DNA of 30,853 nt from Actinomycetes bacterium (GTDB lineage Bacteria > Actinomycetota > Actinomycetes > Actinomycetales > Demequinaceae): positions 1-30,853 of the forward strand of contig JAEYOR010000015.1 in the NCBI GenBank assembly GCA_023411615.1. Reading direction: 5' to 3'. Positions 1 through 7,980 of the stretch are shown here, piece after piece (position 1 is the stretch's first letter; the number at the start of each line of letters is the position of its first letter). The translations under genes were made by a program, and so were the position numbers. The notes beneath the pieces are model-generated. The model did not search any database and had not been told where the DNA came from. It was given only the letters and a program-made list of their open reading frames with translations.

Positions 1-38
1 CCCCCCCCCGGGCGGGCGGGCCCCCCCCCGCCCCCCCA
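1..38. repeat. C/G homopolymer tract at window edge
   Basis: The first 38 bases are almost only runs of C and G (blocks of nine C, short G triplets, then C runs). No coding or hairpin logic is visible. It sits just after the stop codon of the binding-protein gene when read on the minus strand. It could be a genuine low-complexity spacer, but such a run at the very end of a sequence is also typical of a contig-end assembly artefact. Confidence 0.6.
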
Positions 39-46
39 GGTATCAC

Positions 47-1684
47 CTAGTTCTTTGTGATCTCGTAGTACAGCGGCACTGAGTTCCAGCCGAACTGGAC
101 GTTGCTCACGTCCGTGCCGTAACCGCCGTTGACGTTCGAGTACCACAGCGGGATCACAGGGAGGTCTGCAAGCAGCACCTGCTGTGCCTGCTGAAAGAGG
201 TCGTTCGCCTCAGCAGGGTCCGTGGCCGAGATGCCCTCAGCGAGGAGCGAGTCGAAGTCAGCCGACGAGTAGTCGCCGTCGTTCGAGCCAGCGCCGGTCG
301 CGTAGAGCGGGCCAAGGAAGTTGTAAAGACCGGGGTAGTCGGCCTGCCAACCGGTACGGAATGCCGAATCGATCGTACGGCTCACCACGTCGTCACGAAG
401 CTCCTTGAACGTCGCGTAGGCCTTGCCTTCGGCGTCGATCTCAAGGGTGTTCTTGATCGAGTTGATCGTGGCGTCCACCCAAGACTGGTGCCCGCCGTCT
501 GCGTTGTACGCAATACGGAAGGTGCCGTCCCAAGGCGAGATAGCGTCGGCCTCAGCCCACAGCTTCTTTGCCTCCTCGGGGTTGTATGCCAGAACCTCGG
601 CGCCCTCAAGCGAGTCGCTCCAGCCGTCGATCACCGGCGAGGTGAAGTCGGAGGCGGGGGTGCGGGTGCCCTGGAAGATGATCTGCGTGATCTCGTCACG
701 GTTGATCGCCATGGACAGCGCCTGACGACGCAGCTTGCCCTCTTCACCCGAGAAGTGGGGCAGGCGGTCCGGGATGGTGAACGACTGGAAGATGGCCGCA
801 GGCTGGTTCACAGCGCGATCACCAAGGTCGCTCTCGTACGAGGCAAGAGCCGCGTCCGGGATGCCGTCGATGACGTCCACATCGCCACCCTGGAGAGCCG
901 CGTATGCAGCATCCTGGGTCTCGAAGAAGCGGAACGTCACGCCACCGTTCTGAGGCGTACGCGCGCCCTTGTAGTCAGGGTTGGTGACGAGGTCGATCTG
1001 GACGTTGTGCTGCCATGCGCCCGCGCCGTCAAGCATGTACGGGCCGTTGCCGATGGGGTTCTCACCGAACGCCGCAGGGTCATCGAAGAATGCCTGGGGC
1101 AGCGGGTAGAACGCCGAGTAACCGAGACGCTGCGCGAAGTCCGAAGCGGGCTTGTTCAGCGTGATGGTGAAGGTCTTGTCGTCGACGACCTTGAGGCCGG
1201 ACATCGCCTCAACGGGCTCGTCCCACGAGAAGCCTTCGATGTCCTCGAAGAAGTACGAGTTGAGGTACTCGTTGTCGAGGTTGGCCACGTAGTTCCACGC
1301 GTCCACGAAGGAGTTCGCGGTGACGGGGGTGCCGTCGGTGAAGGTCCAGCCGTCAGCGAGCGTGACGGTGAGGTTCTGCGGGTCGACCACGTCGATCGAC
1401 TCGGCGACCTCGTTGTGCACGGCGCCGTCGGCGTCGTAGTAGATGAGTCCGGCGAAGACCAAGTCAATGATCTTTCCGCCACCCACCTCATTGGTGTTAC
1501 CCGGGATAAGCGGGTTCTGTGGTTCCGATCCATTGGCCAGGATGACGGCCGAACCGTTGGACGCGCCGCCCGTGGCGGCCGCACTGCTGCTCGTCTCCGA
1601 ACCACTGTCGGAGGAGCATGCAGCGAGGGCAAGCGTCGCGGCTGCTGCCAGCGCGATGCCCTTACCAAACGTGCCGAGCTTCAT
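47..1684 (-). CDS. ABC transporter substrate-binding lipoprotein, peptide/OppA type (SBP family 5)
   Basis: This is a 545-residue extracytoplasmic solute-binding protein that should capture oligopeptides or a similar ligand for an ABC importer. Residues 1-23 form a lipoprotein signal: a basic start (MKLGTFGKG), an alanine-rich hydrophobic stretch and a lipobox ending LAAC with the acylated cysteine at 23, followed by a Ser/Gly/Thr-rich linker. The mature part has the family 5 pattern: a segment reading LADGWTFTDGTPVTANSFVDAW near residue 120, the NPIGNGPYML stretch near 220, and a C-terminal PVIPLWYSNVNGGYG region. The start at 1684 is chosen over an in-frame ATG at 1723 because GAAAGGAG lies about eight bases upstream and the signal peptide begins there. 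No permease or ATPase gene is adjacent in this window, so the substrate is not determined. The gene may be controlled by the CRP-type site about 170 bp upstream. Confidence 0.9.
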   Translation of the reverse strand: MKLGTFGKGIALAAAATLALAACSSDSGSETSSSAAATGGASNGSAVILANGSEPQNPLIPGNTNEVGGGKIIDLVFAGLIYYDADGAVHNEVAESIDVVDPQNLTVTLADGWTFTDGTPVTANSFVDAWNYVANLDNEYLNSYFFEDIEGFSWDEPVEAMSGLKVVDDKTFTITLNKPASDFAQRLGYSAFYPLPQAFFDDPAAFGENPIGNGPYMLDGAGAWQHNVQIDLVTNPDYKGARTPQNGGVTFRFFETQDAAYAALQGGDVDVIDGIPDAALASYESDLGDRAVNQPAAIFQSFTIPDRLPHFSGEEGKLRRQALSMAINRDEITQIIFQGTRTPASDFTSPVIDGWSDSLEGAEVLAYNPEEAKKLWAEADAISPWDGTFRIAYNADGGHQSWVDATINSIKNTLEIDAEGKAYATFKELRDDVVSRTIDSAFRTGWQADYPGLYNFLGPLYATGAGSNDGDYSSADFDSLLAEGISATDPAEANDLFQQAQQVLLADLPVIPLWYSNVNGGYGTDVSNVQFGWNSVPLYYEITKN

Positions 1685-1835
1685 ACTCGGGCTCCTTTCT
1701 TTGCTCGTGACACACCACGCCACCCTCTGTGAGACAACGCGAGCACACGATGAGTCGCAAGGAGTTTCCTCGCGATCTGTCCATGCTAAGGAGAGACCGC
1801 CCTCAATGTTGATTTAGCAAGACATCGATATCGAA

Positions 1836-1849
1836 TTGAAACGCTTACA
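1836..1849. promoter_or_regulatory. Possible LacI-type half-palindrome
   Basis: TTGAAACGCTTACA is an imperfect palindrome around a central CG, with the AA-N-CG-N-TT flavour of LacI-family operators. It lies directly beside the CRP-type site in the intergenic region between the binding-protein gene and rmuC. The match is partial and no LacI-type regulator gene is present in the window. Confidence 0.25.
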
Positions 1850-1852
1850 TTG

Positions 1853-1868
1853 TGTGATCTGGATCACA
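1853..1868. promoter_or_regulatory. CRP/GlxR-type operator palindrome
   Basis: TGTGATCTGGATCACA matches the CRP-family consensus TGTGA-N6-TCACA with every conserved base. In actinobacteria the same motif is bound by the cAMP-responsive regulators GlxR/Crp. The site is 83 bp from the rmuC start and 168 bp from the start of the binding-protein gene. Control of the transporter gene is the more natural reading, but either or both are possible. Confidence 0.6.
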
Positions 1869-1950
1869 TCACCCCTGCTTAGGTCCCGGTTTTTGGGTCA
1901 TCGCGCGAGGCACGTTCGCCCTGTCAGTGGGGCATGGAACAGTTGACCCC

Positions 1951-3327
1951 ATGGAGTTGCTCGTGGGATTGGCCGGCCTGGCGGTCGGGGCGGTAATCGG
2001 CCTGCTTATTGGCGCTGTTCGGGCCGCTGGGAAGGACCGCGCGGCCGACGCTGCGGTGGCCCAGGCTCGAGCCGCTACGGAGATCGAGAAGTCCAAGATT
2101 GCGGAGCTTGAGCGCCGTCTTGAGGAGTCCGCCGAGCTCGCTGTGCGTCGCGAAGCGGAACTGCGGGCGTCCCATGAGCAGTACGTAGCACAGGTCAAGG
2201 GGGACCAAGAGACACTTCGTCAACAGTTTGAGGCGTTATCGGCGCAGACTCTCAAGACCACTCAGGAGTCCTTCCTCCAGATCGCAAATGAACGTCTCAC
2301 GCGAGCGCAGCAGGCCAATGCGGAGGAACTCGCCAAGCGCGAGGTGGCGGTGAAGAATCTCATCGAACCCATGGCCAAAGCTTTGGAAGAGGTGCAGAAG
2401 CAGACGCTTGAGGCGGACAAAGCGCGCGCTCTTGGCCAAGCGACGATGAGTGAGCAAGTCCGCCAGATGGTCGAGGCCTCCGCCAAACTCGACAAGAAGA
2501 CGACGGACTTCATCAATACGTTGCGTCGCTCGGACGTGCGCGGGAACTGGGGCGAGGTTCAGCTCCGCCGGGTGGTGGAACTTGCCGGGATGATGGCGCA
2601 CGTCGATTTCGAAGAGCAAGAGGTGGTCCGCGACAGCGAGGGAAAGAACCTGCGGCCGGACATGACAGTGAAGCTCGCAGGAGGACGCACGGTTGTGGTC
2701 GACTCCAAGGTGGCTCTCAACGCCCTCATTGAGGCCTTTGAGACTGATGACGAGTCGGTTCGAGCTGACCGCCTCCTCGCGCACGCTCGCCATGTGCGCG
2801 CCCACATCGATGACCTCGCAGGTAAGAAGTACTGGGATCAGTTCGACTCCGCGCCGGAGTTTGTCGTCATGTTCGTGCCGTCCGAGGCCTTTTACCAGGC
2901 TGCGGTGGAGCAGGACCGATCACTCCAGGAATATGCCTTCGGCAAGAAGGTCGTCATCGCCACCCCCACCACACTCGTCGCCATGCTGCGCACCGTGGCT
3001 CACGCGTGGAAGGAAGACGCTCTCGCGAAGAACGCCCAACAAGTGCTCTCCACGGGCAAGGAACTGTACGACCGACTGCGTGTGATGGGCGATCATCTCA
3101 CCAAAGTTGGCCGCGCGATCGACCAAGCGGGCAAGGCCTACAACTCGACCGTTGCTTCGCTCGAGTCACGCGTCATGGTGTCTGCCCGCAAGTTCGGCGA
3201 GATGCAGCACATCAGCGAGGAGTTGCCATCGCTCGAGCCGGCCTCAACCGACATCCGTCAGATAGCCGCACCCGAATTTGCGGTGGACGCTGACACCGTC
3301 GACTCCGACACCGAACCGATGCCTTAA
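1951..3327 (+). CDS. rmuC: DNA recombination protein RmuC
   Basis: RmuC family protein of 458 residues, linked in E. coli to limiting recombination between inverted repeats; the exact reaction is not settled, but the core domain is a predicted nuclease-like fold. An N-terminal hydrophobic helix (residues 1-22, MELLVGLAGLAVGAVIG) should anchor it to the membrane, followed by a long charged, Glu/Gln/Arg-rich coiled coil to about residue 185. The RmuC core begins near LRRSDVRGNWGEVQL and continues through DMTVKLAGGRTVVVDSKV, FVMFVPSEAFY and KVVIATPTTLVAMLRTV, all typical of the family. A GTG at 1927 is in frame, but the ATG at 1951 starts right at the membrane helix and is preferred. The stop codon overlaps that of convergent ispH by four bases (TTAA). 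One TTA leucine codon occurs near 2237, rare in this genome. Confidence 0.92.
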   Translation: MELLVGLAGLAVGAVIGLLIGAVRAAGKDRAADAAVAQARAATEIEKSKIAELERRLEESAELAVRREAELRASHEQYVAQVKGDQETLRQQFEALSAQTLKTTQESFLQIANERLTRAQQANAEELAKREVAVKNLIEPMAKALEEVQKQTLEADKARALGQATMSEQVRQMVEASAKLDKKTTDFINTLRRSDVRGNWGEVQLRRVVELAGMMAHVDFEEQEVVRDSEGKNLRPDMTVKLAGGRTVVVDSKVALNALIEAFETDDESVRADRLLAHARHVRAHIDDLAGKKYWDQFDSAPEFVVMFVPSEAFYQAAVEQDRSLQEYAFGKKVVIATPTTLVAMLRTVAHAWKEDALAKNAQQVLSTGKELYDRLRVMGDHLTKVGRAIDQAGKAYNSTVASLESRVMVSARKFGEMQHISEELPSLEPASTDIRQIAAPEFAVDADTVDSDTEPMP

Positions 3328-4304
3328 GTCGACGCCTTGGCCGCTTCGCGTGCCTTCATGTCGGCACGGATCTCGCGCGGCAACGAGAACATGAGGTCTT
3401 CCGTCGCCGTGCGCACCTCTTCAACGGTCTCGTAGCCCCGAGCCGCGAGCGCATCGAGAACATCGCGCACAAGGATCTCCGGCACCGATGCCCCAGAGGT
3501 GACACCCACCGTGGAGACACCGTCGAACCACGCGTCCTCGAGCTCAAGCGCGCGGTCGATGCGGTACGAGGAGCGAGCCCCGTTTTGAAGTGCGACTTCA
3601 ACGAGACGCACAGAGTTAGACGAGTTCGCCGATCCCACCACGATGACGAGGTCGCATTCGGGTGCCATCTTCTTCACGGCGACCTGGCGATTCTGAGTCG
3701 CGTAGCAGATGTCGTCACTTGGCGGATCCTGGAGTGCAGGGAAACGCTCGCGAAGTCGGCGCACAGTTTCCATCGTCTCGTCCACCGACAGAGTGGTCTG
3801 CGACAGCCACACCACGTTGTTGGGGTCAGGCACTTCAAGGGTGTCGACGTCGTCAGGCGAGTTGACGATGATCGTGTGCTCGGGCGCCTCTCCGGCCGTG
3901 CCTTCGACTTCTTCGTGACCAATGTGGCCGATGAGGAGGATCGTCTGGCCTTCGCGGGCAAAGCGCACCGCCTCTTTGTGAACCTTTGTCACCAAGGGAC
4001 ACGTGGCGTCGATCGTCGCGAGGTTGCGCGAAGCGGCCGCTTCGCGGACGGCCGGCGAGACGCCGTGCGCGGAGAAGACGACACGCGCGCCTTCGGGAAC
4101 CTCGTCCGTCTCGTTGACGAAGATCGCTCCGCGCTCACTCAAGGTCTCCACTACAAACTTGTTGTGCACGATCTCCTTGCGCACGTAGATGGGGGCCCCG
4201 TGGAGTTCGAGAGCCTTTTCGACCGCGATGACGGCGCGGTCCACGCCGGCGCAGTACCCGCGCGGCGCGGCCAAGAGGACGCGCTGTGAGGTAGAGGGTG
4301 CCAT
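3324..4304 (-). CDS. ispH: 4-hydroxy-3-methylbut-2-enyl diphosphate reductase IspH
   Basis: IspH (LytB) performs the last step of the MEP isoprenoid pathway, reducing HMBPP to IPP and DMAPP with a [4Fe-4S] cluster. The three cluster cysteines are present at 18 (RGYCAGVDRA), 102 (DATCPLVTKVH) and 200 (DDICYATQNRQ). Substrate-binding motifs are also present: IVHNKFVV, GHEEVEGT with the catalytic Glu, and the Ser/Asn stretch VVGSANSSNS. Length 326 residues is normal. An ATG at 4313 is in frame, but its ATG is part of a -10-like hexamer TAGGAT lying seven bases before the ATG at 4304, so 4304 is taken as a leaderless start. It is divergent from xseA across 30 bp, an arrangement common in actinobacteria. 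It provides precursors for the cis-prenyl transferase further along the window. Confidence 0.95.
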   Translation of the reverse strand: MAPSTSQRVLLAAPRGYCAGVDRAVIAVEKALELHGAPIYVRKEIVHNKFVVETLSERGAIFVNETDEVPEGARVVFSAHGVSPAVREAAASRNLATIDATCPLVTKVHKEAVRFAREGQTILLIGHIGHEEVEGTAGEAPEHTIIVNSPDDVDTLEVPDPNNVVWLSQTTLSVDETMETVRRLRERFPALQDPPSDDICYATQNRQVAVKKMAPECDLVIVVGSANSSNSVRLVEVALQNGARSSYRIDRALELEDAWFDGVSTVGVTSGASVPEILVRDVLDALAARGYETVEEVRTATEDLMFSLPREIRADMKAREAAKAST

Positions 4305-4311
4305 ATCGACC

Positions 4312-4328
4312 ATCCTACGTGGCAGGCT
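4312..4328. promoter_or_regulatory. Back-to-back -10 elements of ispH and xseA
   Basis: On the minus strand TAGGAT (4317-4312) precedes the ispH ATG by seven bases. On the plus strand CAGGCT (4323-4328) precedes the xseA GTG by six. Both spacings fit leaderless transcripts. The two hexamers are only five bases apart, so the two promoters must overlap through their -35 regions. Confidence 0.4.
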
Positions 4329-4334
4329 GAGTGC

Positions 4335-5669
4335 GTGACCGACCCCGTCAACGAGCCCGGCGGCGCCGCCGTTCCTGGTGGAGCCTTGCCCCCTGCGTCG
4401 GCATCACTTGCTGCCACCGCGGCGGAGACGTCCCCCGAGCGGCCCTGGCCTGTCCGACACCTCAGCCCCAAGATCGGCGAGTACGTCGCGCGCATGAGCC
4501 CCGTGTGGGTCGAGGGGCAGGTGCTCAACGTGAAGAGGTGGAAGCACCTCGTCTTTGTCACGCTCCGCGATACCGACGAGAACATGTCCCTCAAAGCGAC
4601 GCTTCCTGCAGCTCAGCTCGATGCGCTTGGCCTTGATCTCAGCGACGGTGCTCGCGTAGTGGTCCATGCGAAGCCGCAGTGGTGGATTCGTAGCGGCGAT
4701 CTGCAGATGGTGGGCGACGAAGTCCGAGCGGTGGGCCTCGGTGACCTGCTCGCCCGCATCGAGGCGCTCAAGGCGGCTCTCGCCGCTGAAGGACTCTTTG
4801 CACCCGAACGCAAGGTCTCGTTGCCCGTCATCCCCCGCCGCATCGGGCTTGTTGTCGCAACCCAAGGTGATGCCGAGCATGACGTGGTGACCAATGCACA
4901 GGCGCGGTGGGCGGCAGCGACGTTTGAGGTGCGCCGGGTCACGGTTCAAGGCCCACGGGCGGTGCCTGAAGTGGTGGCGGCGCTGCGTGAACTCGATGCC
5001 CACCCGGATGTGGACGTCATCGTCGTTGCGCGCGGCGGTGGATCGCTTGAGGACCTGCTCCCCTTCTCTGATGAGGCGCTTGTGCGGGCCGCTGCGGAGA
5101 TCGCAACCCCGCTCATCAGCGCCATTGGGCACGAACTTGACTCGCCGCTATTGGATTTGGTGGCTGACTACCGTGCGTCAACTCCCACCGACGCAGGCAA
5201 GAAGGTGGTGCCCGACGAAGCGCTCGAGAGGGACCGGATCGCAGGCTTGCGCGCTCTCATCGTGAGCGTAATCGCGAGCAGGCTCGATCGCGAGCGCCTC
5301 CGCATTGCCGACATGCGAGCACGTCCGGTCATGTCTCAACCGGAGCGAATGCTCGCTCCTCATCGTGAGGTGCTGACGCGCACCCGGAACGCTTTGCGCG
5401 CAGCCGCTCTCCTCACCGTGTCGCGTTCACGATCCGTGCTCGACGCTCAGGCGGCCTCTTTGCGGGCTCTCAGTCCGCAATCGACCCTCGACCGGGGGTA
5501 CGCGGTGGTGCGGCGACGCGACGGGACTGTGGTGAGGGCATTTGACGACGTGATGGCCCGGGACGAGGTGTCGATCCGGTTGTCGGTGGGCACGCTCGGC
5601 GCCCGTGTGACGCAGACGTCGCCTCCCCGCGACGTCCCACCGTCACCCGGTGAGCCACGCCGCGCGTAG
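4335..5669 (+). CDS. xseA: Exodeoxyribonuclease VII large subunit
   Basis: XseA is the catalytic subunit of exonuclease VII, which with XseB degrades single-stranded DNA from both ends. After a Pro/Ala-rich N-terminus the OB-fold runs from about residue 37 (LSPKIGEYVARM, VWVEGQVLNVKRWKHLVFVTLRD). The catalytic region includes RIGLVVATQGDAEHDVV, the hallmark VIVVARGGGSLEDLLPFSDE and ISAIGHELDSPLLDLVADYRA, then a long helical part and the C-terminal LDRGYAVVRRRDG. Length 444 residues is usual. It starts with GTG and has no Shine-Dalgarno; CAGGCT six bases upstream suggests a leaderless mRNA. Its partner xseB is normally the next gene, but here a minus-strand repeat protein lies between them and the gap from the xseA stop to the xseB start is about 560 bp. 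Confidence 0.95.
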   Translation: MTDPVNEPGGAAVPGGALPPASASLAATAAETSPERPWPVRHLSPKIGEYVARMSPVWVEGQVLNVKRWKHLVFVTLRDTDENMSLKATLPAAQLDALGLDLSDGARVVVHAKPQWWIRSGDLQMVGDEVRAVGLGDLLARIEALKAALAAEGLFAPERKVSLPVIPRRIGLVVATQGDAEHDVVTNAQARWAAATFEVRRVTVQGPRAVPEVVAALRELDAHPDVDVIVVARGGGSLEDLLPFSDEALVRAAAEIATPLISAIGHELDSPLLDLVADYRASTPTDAGKKVVPDEALERDRIAGLRALIVSVIASRLDRERLRIADMRARPVMSQPERMLAPHREVLTRTRNALRAAALLTVSRSRSVLDAQAASLRALSPQSTLDRGYAVVRRRDGTVVRAFDDVMARDEVSIRLSVGTLGARVTQTSPPRDVPPSPGEPRRA

Positions 5670-5670
5670 C

Positions 5671-5701
5671 GGTCGAGGCGAACCTCGCCGCCGCGCGCGG
5701 C
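5671..5701. terminator. GC hairpins in the convergent gap after xseA
   Basis: The 38-bp gap between the xseA stop and the stop of the convergent repeat protein holds a stem CGAGG-CGAA-CCTCG (5674-5687) with flanking GG/CC, followed by a perfect 12-bp palindrome GCCGCGCGCGGC (5690-5701). No T-run follows, as is common for actinobacterial hairpins, so the role as a bidirectional terminator is inferred from position. Confidence 0.4.
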
Positions 5702-5707
5702 GCGCGC

Positions 5708-6121
5708 TTAGTTTCGGAGCCCCGCCAGGCCGCCGAGGATTCCCGTCTTTGTCCCGCTCTGGGCAAGACGAGCCTTCGCGGGCCCAATTGCATCCTTGTG
5801 CTTGCCACGCATGACGCGTGCGATCACCGAGTCCGGTACAGACGGGTTCGCGATGAGTGCGAACACGACGTCCGCGGCACGGTCGTTGGCGAGCTCCCTG
5901 AGAACTTCCTCGGGAACGTCTTTGCGCGGGTTACGCGCCACTCCTGCACGCACAGAGTGAGCCTCGTCCTTTGCGAGCTGAATCAAAAGCGTCAAAGGAA
6001 TGTTGGGGTGCGCTGCGGCACTTGCGCGCACCTTCGCTTCTTCTGAGCGGGCCAACTGGGCCAGGTCAACATCCGACAGGCTTGGATCCAAGCCGCCGGG
6101 CTGTGTGCTGTCACTGAACAT
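5708..6121 (-). CDS. Leucine-rich-repeat-variant (LRV/HEAT-like) protein A
   Basis: A 137-residue protein of short helical repeats of the leucine-rich-repeat-variant kind. Successive units read LAQLARSEEAKVRASAAAHP, LLIQLAKDEAHSVRAGVARNP and VLRELANDRAADVVFALIANP, each about 23-26 residues with a conserved VR-A--A-NP ending. Such repeats form a right-handed superhelix used for protein contacts; no enzyme signature is visible. A short acidic N-terminus and a basic tail (RGKHKDAIGPAKARL, then Gly-rich) flank the repeats. GGGGTGA lies a few bases before the ATG. It has a clear paralogue at 7381-7767 on the same strand, and together they bracket xseB and the kinase. Function is unknown; a scaffolding or regulatory role is only a guess. 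Confidence 0.75.
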   Translation of the reverse strand: MFSDSTQPGGLDPSLSDVDLAQLARSEEAKVRASAAAHPNIPLTLLIQLAKDEAHSVRAGVARNPRKDVPEEVLRELANDRAADVVFALIANPSVPDSVIARVMRGKHKDAIGPAKARLAQSGTKTGILGGLAGLRN

Positions 6122-6228
6122 GTGCTATCACCCCATTGTGATCAACTGCCGGTGTATGACCTCAATCGGCCGTCCGACACACAATGAGAGGAATTAGGTC
6201 CCGGGTTATGACGCGCTACGGTGACGAT

Positions 6229-6444
6229 GTGACAAAGAATCCGCGATCGCCCGACGACATGACCTACGAAGAGGCGCGTGACGAGCTCGCCGGCATCGTC
6301 TCAACTCTCGAGAATGGCGCCGCCACTCTCGATGAGTCGATGGCGCTATGGGAACGCGGCGAAGCTCTCGCAAAGCGCTGTGAGGCACTCCTCGACGGCG
6401 CCCAACGCGCGATCACGGCCGCTACAGAAGACTCCAATGACTGA
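6229..6444 (+). CDS. xseB: Exodeoxyribonuclease VII small subunit
   Basis: XseB is the small helical subunit that binds several-to-one to XseA. The family core is clear: MTYEEARDELAGIVSTLENG, then LDESMALWERGEALAKRCEALLDGAQ. In-frame starts exist at 6184, 6208 and 6229. The GTG at 6229 is preferred because TACGGT sits exactly six bases upstream, matching the leaderless pattern of neighbouring genes, and it gives a 71-residue protein of normal size. The gene end overlaps the start of the sugar kinase by eight bases (ATGACTGA), implying translational coupling. It is separated from xseA by an oppositely oriented repeat-protein gene, so the two subunits are probably transcribed independently here. 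Confidence 0.9.
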   Translation: MTKNPRSPDDMTYEEARDELAGIVSTLENGAATLDESMALWERGEALAKRCEALLDGAQRAITAATEDSND

Positions 6445-7384
6445 GATCGCACTCGTCATCGGGGAGGCTCTCGTCGACGTCGTCAAGCGGCCTGATGGCA
6501 CCACGTCGACCCACCCGGGGGGATCACCCGCAAACGTCGCGCTCGGCTTGTCGCGCCTCGGCCGCAACGTCGACCTCCTCACGTCGCTTGGCGACGACGA
6601 TCACGGACGGCTCGTCCGCGACCACGTGGAAGCGTCGGGAGTGCGGCTAGGCGAATCCCGATTCGCGGACCGCACCTCCGTTGCCACCGCAGTCCTCGAT
6701 GAGACCGGCGCTGCCACCTACACCTTTGACCTCGACTGGGACCTCACGGCGCCACGTGCCTTGAGCGACGATGTGCGCGTCGTCCACACGGGCTCGATTG
6801 CGGCGGTGCTTAACCCGGGTGCCTCGACCGTGCACGAGGTGGTGGGCATGGCACGTTCGCAGGCGACCATCACCTACGACCCAAATGCGCGACCAGCACT
6901 CATGGGAGACCCGGTCCACGCACGCGCACGTGTCGAAAGGCTCATTGCCTTGGCGGACGTCGTCAAGGTGTCCGATGAGGACATTGCCTGGCTCGCGCCG
7001 GGCGAGGAGGTCTTGGAGGTTGCGGCCGCGTGGCGTTCGCAAGGCCCGGCGATCGTCGTAGTGACCCGCGGCGCGGAAGGCGCGATCGCCTTTGCCAACT
7101 GCGGGATTGTCTCGGTCTCGCCCGCGCCAGTCGCCGTGGTGGACACGGTGGGCGCCGGTGACTCATTTATGTCGGGCCTGATAGATGGATTGTGGGAGGC
7201 GGGGCTGCTCGGCGCGGAGCGCAGACATGCTCTCGCGGATATCTCTGAGGTCACGCTCCGGGAGGTGCTCGAACGATGCTCGCGCATCGCGGGGATCACC
7301 GTCTCGCGAGCCGGAGCCAACCCGCCCACTCGCGACGAGCTTGGTGAGACGCCAATGGCACCTGCGGGCGGCAAGGACCGCTAA
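6437..7384 (+). CDS. PfkB-family carbohydrate kinase, fructokinase-like
   Basis: A 315-residue ribokinase-fold sugar kinase. The N-terminal signature IGEALVDVV with PGGSPANVALGLSRLG (about residues 28-43) binds the sugar. The C-terminal PfkB signature VDTVGAGDSFMSGLIDGL carries the anion hole GAGD with the catalytic Asp, near residue 240. TRGAEGAIAF precedes it, as in ATP-binding kinases of this group. The overall form resembles bacterial fructokinases, but the sugar cannot be fixed from sequence alone. It starts inside the end of xseB (eight-base overlap) and so depends on translation through that gene. Its stop overlaps that of the convergent repeat protein by four bases (CTAA). The functional link to exonuclease VII is probably only positional. 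Confidence 0.9.
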   Translation: MTEIALVIGEALVDVVKRPDGTTSTHPGGSPANVALGLSRLGRNVDLLTSLGDDDHGRLVRDHVEASGVRLGESRFADRTSVATAVLDETGAATYTFDLDWDLTAPRALSDDVRVVHTGSIAAVLNPGASTVHEVVGMARSQATITYDPNARPALMGDPVHARARVERLIALADVVKVSDEDIAWLAPGEEVLEVAAAWRSQGPAIVVVTRGAEGAIAFANCGIVSVSPAPVAVVDTVGAGDSFMSGLIDGLWEAGLLGAERRHALADISEVTLREVLERCSRIAGITVSRAGANPPTRDELGETPMAPAGGKDR

Positions 7385-7767
7385 GCAGCGGTCAGGCGCA
7401 TCTCGAACGCTTCGCGCACGCGCTTCTTCGCGTGCTCACCCAGGTGTGCCAGGCGGCTCGCCGAGATGGCGTCATTGCTCACTAACGCGACGAGCACGTC
7501 AATGTCCTTGTCTGCAGCCAAGAGGTCAATGACCGACACCATCGTGGCGATGACGGGGTTGGACGCAAGTGCCACCCGCACCGACGTCTTGGCGTCGAGA
7601 GCGAGGTGAATTAGCACACTCATCGGGGCGTCGGTCCGCGCAGCGACGCTTTCACGGATCTTGACATCGCGGGAGGTCGCGAGGTTCAAGAACTCGGCGG
7701 CCGATGCCTGCTCACCTTCGCGTAGAGCGTCGGCAATCTTGTCAGTCGGAATGTCAATCAGAGCCAT
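7381..7767 (-). CDS. Leucine-rich-repeat-variant (LRV/HEAT-like) protein B
   Basis: A 128-residue paralogue of the protein at 5708-6121. Its repeats read LNLATSRDVKIRESVAART, VLIHLALDAKTSVRVALASNP and LLAADKDIDVLVALVSND, and they align with protein A over more than two repeats (LARSEEAKVRASAAAHP against LATSRDVKIRESVAART). The tail is basic (LGEHAKKRVREAFEMRL). A strong Shine-Dalgarno GAGGGG lies about six bases before the ATG, unlike many leaderless neighbours. No catalytic motif is seen, and the likely property is a helical interaction surface. Its stop codon overlaps that of the sugar kinase by four bases. The placement of two such genes on either side of xseB-kinase is unusual. Confidence 0.75.
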   Translation of the reverse strand: MALIDIPTDKIADALREGEQASAAEFLNLATSRDVKIRESVAARTDAPMSVLIHLALDAKTSVRVALASNPVIATMVSVIDLLAADKDIDVLVALVSNDAISASRLAHLGEHAKKRVREAFEMRLTAA

Positions 7768-7925
7768 GGCGTCCCCTCAGGTTCGGCGTCATGCCGAGTT
7801 ATGGACGCGCCCCCGTGCCGAGCGGGGTGGGAGTGGGGCGTCTGGAGCGACCAATCCGCGGTATTCCGCTGGGTGAAGGTCGTCCTTGACGATAAAAGTG
7901 GCGATGAAGCCGCAACCAGTCTAGC

Positions 7926-7939
7926 GAGCGAATGCGCTC
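7926..7939. terminator. Small hairpin between repeat protein B and the 62-residue ORF
   Basis: GAGCG-AATG-CGCTC forms a five-bp stem with a four-base loop, followed on the plus strand by TTATCT. Read on the minus strand it lies about 40 bases after the stop of the small ORF at 7981-8169. It is short and could be chance. Apart from this, I see no gene in 7768-7980. Confidence 0.25.
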
Positions 7940-7980
7940 TTATCTAGAGCTGACGCCTGATTCTTTTCGCTGACTGTGAC

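Noticed and set aside
488..1732. Long plus-strand ORF (414 codons) opposite the binding-protein gene
   Set aside because: It is the mirror frame of a clear lipoprotein gene, rich in Arg/Val without any domain; typical antisense shadow in high-GC DNA.
6127..6142. ATCAC-N6-GTGAT palindrome before LRV protein A
   Set aside because: Arms are in the opposite sense to the CRP consensus and short; likely chance.
7801..7830. Hairpin CCCCG/CGGGG upstream of LRV protein B
   Set aside because: Short stem in a GC-rich stretch with several alternative pairings; not distinguishable from background.
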